This document shows, piece after piece, positions 9,225 to 16,765 of a stretch of 34,799 nucleotides of DNA. This DNA comes from Candidatus Moraniibacteriota bacterium. Its GTDB lineage: Bacteria > Patescibacteriota > Minisyncoccia > Moranbacterales > UBA1568. Below the pieces are notes generated by a model. That model was not told the DNA's origin. It searched no databases and saw only the letters and a list, made by a program, of their open reading frames with translations. The DNA lies in the NCBI GenBank assembly GCA_023261695.1, contig JAHFON010000009.1, positions 1 to 34,799 on the forward strand, given 5' to 3'. Position 1 is the first letter of the stretch. The number at the start of each line of letters is the position of its first letter. The position numbers and the translations under genes are program-made.

Positions 9225-10699
9225 AAAAATTTTCGCAAGCGCTGGTCTGGCTGACTATTTCAGAAATTATTTTTAATCTCGCGGGCTATATTATTCATTC
9301 GTCAGTCGGACGTATTTTGGGACCGGCCGATTACGGACGCTTCAGCGTGATTGTCACCTTGACGACTATGGTGATTGTTTTGATCGGCAACGGCATTCCG
9401 ACAGCAATGTCCAAGTATTTAAGTGAAATTTTCCAAAACGCTCCGGAGAGGATTCTCGGCATCAAACACAAGGCGATGGCGCTTCAGTCCGTTCTGATAC
9501 TTTGCGTCACGCCGCTTTTCTTTTTTAGTTCTTCTCTCATCGCGCGGGCGCTTTCCGATCCCAGTCTCACGCCGCTTTTCCAAATCTCATCTTTGATTAT
9601 TCCCTCTTTTGCGGCCGCTTCTTTTTATTTCTATTATTTTACCGGCTTGCATTTTTTCAAACTTCAAGCTGTGCTGAAAACGGTACGCGCTTTAGGACGG
9701 ATCATTTTTATTATAAGTTTTGCCTACTTCTTTGGAGTCAAAGGAGCGATATCCGGTTATATCGCGGCGCCGCTTTTTGTGTTTGCTATCGCTTTTATTC
9801 TGGATATTTTGATTACCCATCGTTATTTTCCCGCTGTCAAAAAACCGCTCTCTTCGCCGATACAATTTTCAGGAAAAACTCTTTTGACGTATGCCTGGCC
9901 GCTGACGTTATTCCTTCTTTTTTATGAATTTATTCTGACGCTGGATTTGTATTTTGTTAAGGGCTTGCTCCAAAGTGATTATCTGACAGGCATTTACAAT
10001 GCCGCCATCACGGTGGGACGTATCCCGTATTATCTTTTCTACGCTCTCACGATTATTCTTTTACCGGCCATTTCTCATACGACCACCAATCAAGACACAG
10101 CCCAAACGGAGAATCTCGTGAATAAATCATTGCGCCTGATGACTCTGCTTTTGTTTCCGATAATCACGCTTCTCATCGTGTACGCTTCGCAAACCCTTCG
10201 TCTTTTTTATGGTGTAAAATATTTAGATGCGGCTGTTCCAATGAGTGTTTTTACGATCGGAGTGGGATTTCTGACGGTTTTTTATGTTTTGAGTTTTGCT
10301 TTGAATGGCGCCGGACTGGTGAAAATACCGATGAAGCTGACTTTCTTCGGACTGCTGGCAATCATCGCTCTTAACTTTATTTTGATTCCGCAGTTTAAGC
10401 TAATCGGCGCGGCTCTCTCTGCTACGGTGGTGGCTTGTCTGCTGATGATCAGCATTCTCGTTTATGTGGAATTTCATTTCAATGTCCGCTTGCGTTTCAA
10501 AACGATTGCGCTTTCTTTGATCAGCGCTATTTTGATAGCCTCTTTGGCGCGTTTTCTGCCACACGGAAACTTCAACTTCATAATTTCAGCCACGGCATTG
10601 TTCTTCCTTTACTTTATCTTGCTAAAAATTTTCGGCGAGCTGAAAACAGACGATGTTGCTCCGTTTGTAAAACTTTTACCAAAGCGCGATCGCCGCTAG
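9221..10699 (+). CDS. Polysaccharide/oligosaccharide flippase (MOP/Wzx-like)
   Basis: 492 aa polytopic; SSVGRILGPADYGRFSVIVTL N-terminus typical of PST/Wzx transporters; ATGA overlap with upstream gene. Confidence 0.88.
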   Translation: MKKFSQALVWLTISEIIFNLAGYIIHSSVGRILGPADYGRFSVIVTLTTMVIVLIGNGIPTAMSKYLSEIFQNAPERILGIKHKAMALQSVLILCVTPLFFFSSSLIARALSDPSLTPLFQISSLIIPSFAAASFYFYYFTGLHFFKLQAVLKTVRALGRIIFIISFAYFFGVKGAISGYIAAPLFVFAIAFILDILITHRYFPAVKKPLSSPIQFSGKTLLTYAWPLTLFLLFYEFILTLDLYFVKGLLQSDYLTGIYNAAITVGRIPYYLFYALTIILLPAISHTTTNQDTAQTENLVNKSLRLMTLLLFPIITLLIVYASQTLRLFYGVKYLDAAVPMSVFTIGVGFLTVFYVLSFALNGAGLVKIPMKLTFFGLLAIIALNFILIPQFKLIGAALSATVVACLLMISILVYVEFHFNVRLRFKTIALSLISAILIASLARFLPHGNFNFIISATALFFLYFILLKIFGELKTDDVAPFVKLLPKRDRR

Positions 10700-11433
10700 C
10701 AATGAGCCTCTGCCACGGCCAGTTGTTGTTTGTCATTCACGCCAAGGCCTTCATAGGGATTCTCTATCACGCAAGCCGCTATCCTCTCTCCCTGTTCAAA
10801 GGCCATTCTGAACATATCCGTCAGATAATACTCTTTGGCTACATTTTCGTTTTTCAGTTTTTCGATGTTTTCCCACAACCAATCCGCGTCAAAGCAATAA
10901 TAGCCAGTATTGACTTCGCCGATTCTTTTTTGTTCTTCAGAAGCATCTTTGAGTTCTACGATACCTGTCACGTCTTCGTTGTCTCCGCGTATCACTCTGC
11001 CGAAATTATAAAAACTCGCGAAGTCCCCTTCAAAGTGCGGGACGGAAACAATAGCTAAAGAAATCACGGCTTCTTTTTTCTGCCGCAGATCCACGAGTTT
11101 TTTCAAAGTTTCCGAGCTGATCAACGGACTGTCTCCGGGCGTTACCAGAATATTCTGATAACCTTTGTGCGCCAAAACAGACTTGGCGCACAAGATGGCG
11201 TGACCCGTCCCCAACTGTTCGGGTTGACGGACATACAGATACCCGTTGCCCAACTCGGCAATCACCTCGTCGCCTTTGTATCCAACAATAATAGTCGGGC
11301 GTTCAAAAATGTTTTCTACATTTCTTAAAAGCCGCTTGATAATCGGGATACCCTTCACATTGTGCAATACTTTCGGCCTATCCGATTGCATCCGAGTCCC
11401 CTTCCCTCCAGCCAAAATCACAAGTTGATTCAT
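10696..11433 (-). CDS. GlmU N-terminal-like UDP-HexNAc pyrophosphorylase (nucleotidyltransferase only, no LbH acetyltransferase domain)
   Basis: MNQLVILAGGKGTRMQSDRPKVLHNVKG, EQLGTGHAILCA, TPGDSPLI, EVNTGYY; ATG at 11433 preferred (track start 11445 is a TTG). Confidence 0.88.
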   Translation of the reverse strand: MNQLVILAGGKGTRMQSDRPKVLHNVKGIPIIKRLLRNVENIFERPTIIVGYKGDEVIAELGNGYLYVRQPEQLGTGHAILCAKSVLAHKGYQNILVTPGDSPLISSETLKKLVDLRQKKEAVISLAIVSVPHFEGDFASFYNFGRVIRGDNEDVTGIVELKDASEEQKRIGEVNTGYYCFDADWLWENIEKLKNENVAKEYYLTDMFRMAFEQGERIAACVIENPYEGLGVNDKQQLAVAEAHC

Positions 11434-11442
11434 AATGTTATT
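11408..11442. repeat. Imperfect 35 bp direct repeat, copy 1 (5' end of functional glmU-like gene)
   Basis: ccagccaaaatcacaagttgattcataatgttatt; matches copy 2 at 33/35 positions. Confidence 0.95.
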
Positions 11443-12494
11443 CAAATTTTTTTGTATCTAGCGCCTCTTTTTATCCCTATTCTTTCAATCAATTTTAAAA
11501 CAACCAAGCGAGACAATGCCTGTTTGAGAGTAGCCATCGGAATAGAACCTTTGAGTTGCTTGTTAATTTCAGAAACGCTTAAAGTGTCAACCTGAAATAA
11601 CTGATAAATCACAAGTTGTTTTTCTGAAAGAAGTTTTTCTGGCTGGTCTTCTCTCATTATACTCTTAGCTCTTTTGATTTGCTCCAAAAGCGCATCCAAT
11701 AGAAAATTGAGCCAGGGCGTAACATCCTCGTTTTTTGTCTTATGTTGAGACTGGGTTTTGCGCAGAGCCAGATAATAATCAATTTTTCTTTCTTCAATAA
11801 TTTCATCCAGTGAAACATAGGGAACATAAGTGTATCCGGCTTTAAGAAGCAACAATGTAGTGAGCGCCCTCGAGAGCCTGCCATTGCCGTCACGAAACGG
11901 ATGAATAGCCAAAAACTCAAAAATGAAATTGGCAATCAGAATGAGCAAATGAATATCTTTTTTGCTGGTCTCTTCATTCATCCAAAAAATAACATCGTCC
12001 ATTTCTTTTTTAGTGAGATATGAAGGTGTCGGTTCAAAAATGACAATTTCTTCGCCATCTTTCTTCCGCATCACCACTTTATTATCAGATGTCTTGTACT
12101 TACCCCTATGGGTTTTGTCTTTTTCTGAAAAATTGAGCAGGATTTTATGAAAATGCAAAATTTGCCCCTCCGTAATTTTGAGAGTTTTCCAATTATCAAA
12201 AATTCTTCCCAATAAATCAGCATACCCCGCCACTTCCTCCGCATCTCTTCCTTGGGGCGGTGTTGATTTGAGTCCCGCGATCAGCCTCGCCACTTCATCA
12301 TCTGACATCTTTGAACCCTCAATACGAGTAGACGCCCCCGTGCTGGTGATGAGGACGCTTCTTTTTAGTCTGCCTAATGTTTGAGGACTCAACCTCAAAC
12401 TCCCCTTCCACAAGCCTCTAAATTCGTCTATTTGAGCTATCTTTTGAAGTATTTTTTGGCTCAAATTGACCCTTTTTTCAAATCTATTTTCCAT
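11442..12494 (-). CDS. Fic family protein (class II, N-terminal inhibitory motif) with C-terminal winged HTH
   Basis: HPFRDGNGRLSR Fic core motif; N-terminal STRIEGS matching [S/T]xxxE[G/N]; C-terminal IYQLFQVDTLSVSEINKQL...ATLKQALSRLVVLKLIERIG wHTH. Confidence 0.93.
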   Translation of the reverse strand: MENRFEKRVNLSQKILQKIAQIDEFRGLWKGSLRLSPQTLGRLKRSVLITSTGASTRIEGSKMSDDEVARLIAGLKSTPPQGRDAEEVAGYADLLGRIFDNWKTLKITEGQILHFHKILLNFSEKDKTHRGKYKTSDNKVVMRKKDGEEIVIFEPTPSYLTKKEMDDVIFWMNEETSKKDIHLLILIANFIFEFLAIHPFRDGNGRLSRALTTLLLLKAGYTYVPYVSLDEIIEERKIDYYLALRKTQSQHKTKNEDVTPWLNFLLDALLEQIKRAKSIMREDQPEKLLSEKQLVIYQLFQVDTLSVSEINKQLKGSIPMATLKQALSRLVVLKLIERIGIKRGARYKKI

Positions 12495-12500
12495 ATAACC

Positions 12501-12527
12501 ATTAGATATAAATTAACTATATCTAAT
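12501..12527 (-). promoter_or_regulatory. 10 bp perfect inverted repeat (7 nt spacer) between fic promoter and start codon; candidate operator
   Basis: attagatata-aattaac-tatatctaat; overlaps the 3' edge of the -10 box and sits 6 nt upstream of the ATG. Confidence 0.7.
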
Positions 12528-12553
12528 TATAGTCATTTATACCTATAAGTCAA
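12526..12553 (-). promoter_or_regulatory. Predicted sigma70-type promoter of fic: TTGACT-N16-TATAAT
   Basis: Minus strand TTGACT TATAGGTATAAATGAC TATAAT; -35 at 12548-12553, -10 at 12526-12531. Confidence 0.7.
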
Positions 12554-12560
12554 ACGCCAC

Positions 12561-12595
12561 CCGGCCAAAATCACGAGTTGATTCATAATGTTATT
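12561..12595. repeat. Imperfect 35 bp direct repeat, copy 2 (orphan glmU-like 5' end)
   Basis: ccggccaaaatcacgagttgattcataatgttatt; reverse strand reads ATG AAT CAA CTC GTG ATT TTG GCC GGG (MNQLVILAG) then diverges. Confidence 0.95.
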
Positions 12596-13559
12596 TTAGT
12601 TCTTCAATTTTATAATCATCAAATTCAATGTCCATAAAATCTGTGCGGATGCCAGCGTAACCTTCATCCATAAAAGCTTTGCCGCCATAACTTTTTCCAT
12701 TGTCCTTTGCCTCGGTAATTAACTGCCAATTTCCGTCACGCTTCCGATCTATAAATACTTTGATACTCACCATTCCGTTAACTTCATTTTTTACCTCTGA
12801 CCTAAGGCCAATCCAGGCATTATGCGGTAAAAGATTTGGTTTTTTCTTTCGGTTATATTGTCCGGGGTAGATCCGATTGTATGCCATTGTAAAATACTCT
12901 CCTTTTATCTTTTTCTTGATGACCGCGAAACCATCCACCCGAATACCAGTATAATAGAGATTTTCTCCGTCTCGGTATCTATTAAACAGAAGAATTCCGT
13001 TCGACTCTCCCCGATTTTTATCTTTGCTTAAATTAAGATGATTTATTTTAAAATAACATTCTTGTTGAAAATTTTTCCACTTACTTCTTGTAACAAAACG
13101 AAAAATGTTTTGTGGATGATAACCGCCGTCTGTTTCATCAGAATTATAATTCAGATAATCAATCTGCCATTTTGATCTATTTTCCAAAGGTCCCTGAATT
13201 GTTTTTGCAATGCCTTTATCAACATAAACATATGCTCCAGAGTTCAGCCACCAATTTGCGTTCCCGCTTTCTTCACCTCTTCCCGTTTCCTCTATTACTT
13301 CTTGGTAATTAAATGAGTCAGAAAATTCATTGGTTTTTGTTTCTTGGAATTTTTCAATATTATTGATCCCAGTATCTTGTTTTGAACCGACCTGAATATC
13401 TTTCTTCTCGTCTTGAAATCGGGATTCTACTAAAGAAGAATTAGTAGTATCGTGAGCCAATTCGTTTTTTTTAGAGTAAACATAAAAATGTGCCCAAATA
13501 ATTAAGGAAGGTGTTAAAAACAGTACCACTATAATGCAATGTTTCTGTTTAATCCTCAT
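12591..13559 (-). CDS. Membrane-anchored protein with ConA-like/LamG-DUF1080-like beta-sandwich domain (tentative)
   Basis: N-terminal TM (IIVVLFLTPSLIIWAHFYVY); WKNFQQECYFKI..NGILLFNRYRDGENLYYTGIRVDG..GYAGIRTDFMDIEFDDYKIEEL. ATG at 13559 overlaps the preceding stop (ATGAGGATTAA). Confidence 0.65.
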   Translation of the reverse strand: MRIKQKHCIIVVLFLTPSLIIWAHFYVYSKKNELAHDTTNSSLVESRFQDEKKDIQVGSKQDTGINNIEKFQETKTNEFSDSFNYQEVIEETGRGEESGNANWWLNSGAYVYVDKGIAKTIQGPLENRSKWQIDYLNYNSDETDGGYHPQNIFRFVTRSKWKNFQQECYFKINHLNLSKDKNRGESNGILLFNRYRDGENLYYTGIRVDGFAVIKKKIKGEYFTMAYNRIYPGQYNRKKKPNLLPHNAWIGLRSEVKNEVNGMVSIKVFIDRKRDGNWQLITEAKDNGKSYGGKAFMDEGYAGIRTDFMDIEFDDYKIEELK

Positions 13560-15144
13560 TGATATTTTTAACTTCAATGTCTTTTATCTCCACCGACGAC
13601 TTTGATATTTTTTCTGAATTCCAGATATTGAATCCTACTCCACCATAGCCAAAGTTTGCAAATATTTTTCCACTAACAACAGGAGTCTTATCAAGATAAC
13701 ATTTAGCAAAATTGCCATATACACTAATGGACACTCTACCGCCATCAATAAACAACGATTTATTATTAGTTGACGCCTCTGAAATTTTCTTCCTTTTTTT
13801 GTTAGTAATTTGATTTAAGGCTACTTGATTATCCTGATATGTGCAAGAAACATAATTGTTACCATCAATCACTCTTGCTAAAAGAGAAAAAGATTGTGGG
13901 CTCTTTAGTTTTGCTGTGGCATTCATCTTAAAATCATTCCATCTAGATGATCCAACCAAGAACACACTTCTAGAAGAAAAATTTTCGTTATTGTTCAATA
14001 TAAGAGAAGGTGTCTCAGAAATTTCAAAACCAGACCGACCTTCGGTTGAGGTTGAAATCCAATTTTTCTTATTTATGAATGACTCAAAAAAGGGGAGTGT
14101 TTTAGTTTTACCAGCTTCCAAAGTATCTACTATATTTTTTCCTGTCGTGCTTTTGAAAACTTTGATTCTCCGGGGTGTAAAACTATGAGCTCCTACGTTC
14201 GGGAAATTATAACTATAATACCCAGTCCTAGCTTCCGGCCGAAATTGATAGAAAGCGATGGGATAAATATCGCTTACCACACCTAAAATTTTATGCGCTT
14301 GTGATTCATCACCGTAGTCACCGAAAGGAAATGCAAAGCTTATTACTACATTATTAAATTCTTTTTCAAGATCTTTCTTCGCTCCTAAAAGATCTCCTCT
14401 GATTCGATCATAGTATTCAATATCTGTTTCTATTCTACCCTCATCTTTTAGCCACTGTTTAGCTATGATGAACCTTCCATTGTCTCCCTTTTCATTTATG
14501 GTTACATACCCATGATCTGCACGTCCGTGTGATTGTATGTCCCAACGACCATTATCAGCCATTTGATGGAGCTCTGCTTTACTGAGATAATATGAGCTAT
14601 TCTCGTCTGATAGACTATGACCTGTAATGACAAACACAACTGCGTGAAAATCCAATGCGCTTAAAATAGAATCCACAGGATAATAACTATCCTTGCGTGC
14701 GTCATCAAAAGTTAAGAGAAACGAATTTTGCGTTAATTCCACTTCTCCTTTTATAAATTCATAAAATTCATTGATAGTTACAGTTTTATATCCGGCTTTC
14801 TTCAGTGCAAACATTTGCTCCTTAAACTCATTTAAAGGAATAGTCTCATTTGATGTATCACTGGATATCCCATGATAAACGAGTACTGGAATTGCATCCG
14901 CTTTCTCTGCGGCATTATCAACAATGTTTGATGTACCTACAAATTCTTCAAACTCTTTTTTATACTCACTGGCTAATTTATCCAATTCCGCCTGCGTAGG
15001 ATTCTTGGGCAGTATAGATCGAGCAACGGTTTCCTGCTTTCCGAAAAAGTTAACAAAGTTTTTGTAAGTGTAATACTTTTGAACAACAATAAAGAAAAGG
15101 CCTCCTAGCACTAACACAAAAAAACATTCTACAAAAAACCTCAT
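13549..15144 (-). CDS. Polysaccharide deacetylase (NodB/CE4, PgaB/IcaB-like) fused to C-terminal ConA-like domain
   Basis: IPVLVYHGIS, LLTFDDARKDSYY, WDIQSHGRADHGYV, FAFPFGDYGDES; C-terminal SRWNDFKMNATAKLKSP..SLLARVIDGNNYVSCTY. Start either 15144 (ATGA overlap) or 15156. Confidence 0.85.
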   Translation of the reverse strand: MRFFVECFFVLVLGGLFFIVVQKYYTYKNFVNFFGKQETVARSILPKNPTQAELDKLASEYKKEFEEFVGTSNIVDNAAEKADAIPVLVYHGISSDTSNETIPLNEFKEQMFALKKAGYKTVTINEFYEFIKGEVELTQNSFLLTFDDARKDSYYPVDSILSALDFHAVVFVITGHSLSDENSSYYLSKAELHQMADNGRWDIQSHGRADHGYVTINEKGDNGRFIIAKQWLKDEGRIETDIEYYDRIRGDLLGAKKDLEKEFNNVVISFAFPFGDYGDESQAHKILGVVSDIYPIAFYQFRPEARTGYYSYNFPNVGAHSFTPRRIKVFKSTTGKNIVDTLEAGKTKTLPFFESFINKKNWISTSTEGRSGFEISETPSLILNNNENFSSRSVFLVGSSRWNDFKMNATAKLKSPQSFSLLARVIDGNNYVSCTYQDNQVALNQITNKKRKKISEASTNNKSLFIDGGRVSISVYGNFAKCYLDKTPVVSGKIFANFGYGGVGFNIWNSEKISKSSVEIKDIEVKNINED

Positions 15145-16559
15145 CCTCGGTACCATATCATTTTTTTTATTGTTAATGCAGAATAAAAAATAAGCCATGA
15201 CAAAATCAACGTTGATAATAAGCTCATCAATGGACGATACATCCATTTGTGGCAGTCCCTATTCTCTAGTTTATACGCTAATCCAAACATAAACCCGATA
15301 AAAACTATTCCGGCAATATAAAGGATGGCGGCATTTAAATTTCCGCGTAAAGGAAGATAGATTAAATGTCGAAAAGTAATGAATGGTCCAGCTAAAACAA
15401 AAAGGATATGGAGGTAATAATTCAAAGCTGGTATAAGAGGTTTTCTCCAATAAAACGCCCCTGTAAAAAACATATTACGAATGAAACTTTTCTTCCAACG
15501 AGCCTGCTGTTTGATCACTTTGGAAAACGTGTCTGGAACATTCGTCCACGCTTTCGCCGCTTTACAGTAAACTATTTTCCAATCATTAAGAGGATAATCG
15601 CAATCCTTCACAAATGGCGAATCCGCGTATTTTTTCTTGAGTCTTCCCCCTATTGCTTTGCTCCCCAACACAAAACCAGTAAGCGTTCTATCGGTTGCAA
15701 ACTTAAATTCCTGACCAAGAAAAGTATCATTTTCCCATGCGGGAATAAAATTATAGACAGCTTCGCGCCGAAACACTGCCAAAGGACCGGATACACAAGT
15801 CACAGCGCCAAACACGCTCTCAAAAGCTTTGCGAATAGAAAATTGCCCTTCATACCAAGAATCCTGAACTCTCGTAAGCAAATTTTTATTGCCATTCATA
15901 GCTCGACAGTGACCACTCACCGCGCCGATTTCCGGAAAAACATTAAAAATAGCAACAATCTTTTCTATAGCATCTGCCGCGATTACGGAATCGCTATCCG
16001 AAAAAACAAAGATGGATCCTCTGGCAATGCGCATAGCTTCACTAAGTGCTTTCTTCTTTCCTACATTTTTTGCTAAATGAATAACCTGTATTGCCCCCCC
16101 CCTTGAATATTCATCCAATATTTTCCCCGTCCCATCAGCACTTCCATCATTCACAAAAATAATCTTTCTATTTTTGTAAGTTTGATTAATGAAAGATAAA
16201 ATACAGCGCTCTATAACATCTTCTTCATCCTTTACGGCAACCATGCAACTTACTAATGGCTCTGGCCTGAATGCTTCAAGATTTCGTATAGCAAGTTCGT
16301 AAGGATCTTTGTAAAGAACAAAAGCAAAAAAGAAAGTCGTCAAAATTACTAGAGTAACAACTATGCCATAGCTATAAAGAAAAAGACTGGCGGAATCGGC
16401 AAACCAGTATTTCCCCATAAGGATAGTAAGCAATGCAAATACGACAAAATGTGTAATAAGTCGGTACTCCAGTCTTCTTTCCTCTTTCTTCTGTGTCGTC
16501 GTGCCAACTAAGCTCAGTGGATTAGATTTTCTTGGCAGTTTCCAAAATATATCATTCAT
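15141..16559 (-). CDS. Processive family 2 glycosyltransferase (hyaluronan synthase/NodC/PgaC class)
   Basis: VAVKDEEDVIERCILSFINQTY, NDGSADGTG, FSDSDSVI, ATDRTLTG, KQQARWKKSFIRN; N- and C-terminal TM helices. Confidence 0.88.
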   Translation of the reverse strand: MNDIFWKLPRKSNPLSLVGTTTQKKEERRLEYRLITHFVVFALLTILMGKYWFADSASLFLYSYGIVVTLVILTTFFFAFVLYKDPYELAIRNLEAFRPEPLVSCMVAVKDEEDVIERCILSFINQTYKNRKIIFVNDGSADGTGKILDEYSRGGAIQVIHLAKNVGKKKALSEAMRIARGSIFVFSDSDSVIAADAIEKIVAIFNVFPEIGAVSGHCRAMNGNKNLLTRVQDSWYEGQFSIRKAFESVFGAVTCVSGPLAVFRREAVYNFIPAWENDTFLGQEFKFATDRTLTGFVLGSKAIGGRLKKKYADSPFVKDCDYPLNDWKIVYCKAAKAWTNVPDTFSKVIKQQARWKKSFIRNMFFTGAFYWRKPLIPALNYYLHILFVLAGPFITFRHLIYLPLRGNLNAAILYIAGIVFIGFMFGLAYKLENRDCHKWMYRPLMSLLSTLILSWLIFYSALTIKKMIWYRG

Positions 16560-16666
16560 ATTTTTTCCTTACAGAAAACAATATCTAAAAACTAACCGTT
16601 GATTCGTCAATTATTACAAACAAAAACGGCCTTCCGAGCCAGAGCCAATCCTTTTCATAAAAGTTT

Positions 16667-16694
16667 ATTATACACGAAAAGCCTTTTTAGTCAA
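16667..16694 (-). promoter_or_regulatory. Predicted sigma70-type promoter of the GT2-deacetylase operon: TTGACT-N16-TATAAT
   Basis: Minus strand TTGACT AAAAAGGCTTTTCGTG TATAAT; -35 at 16689-16694, -10 at 16667-16672, about 100 nt upstream of ATG 16559. Confidence 0.7.
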
Positions 16695-16765
16695 TAGTTG
16701 TGTAGTTTGAAATGACCATATTTGTAGATTATAAACACTATATTAGATGAAATTTTGAAGTTAAC

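Noticed and set aside
10435-11058. 207 aa plus-strand ORF crossing the convergent junction
   Set aside because: Out of frame with the flippase and antisense to the glmU-like gene; composition looks like a frame artefact.
11443-12560. Classical IS element or transposon at the fic insertion
   Set aside because: No transposase or terminal inverted repeats; the only palindrome is the promoter-proximal one, and the direct repeat derives from the glmU-like gene itself.
15408-16076. 222 aa plus-strand ORF opposite the GT2 synthase
   Set aside because: Shadow ORF; low-complexity basic composition, and the opposite strand carries clear GT2 motifs.
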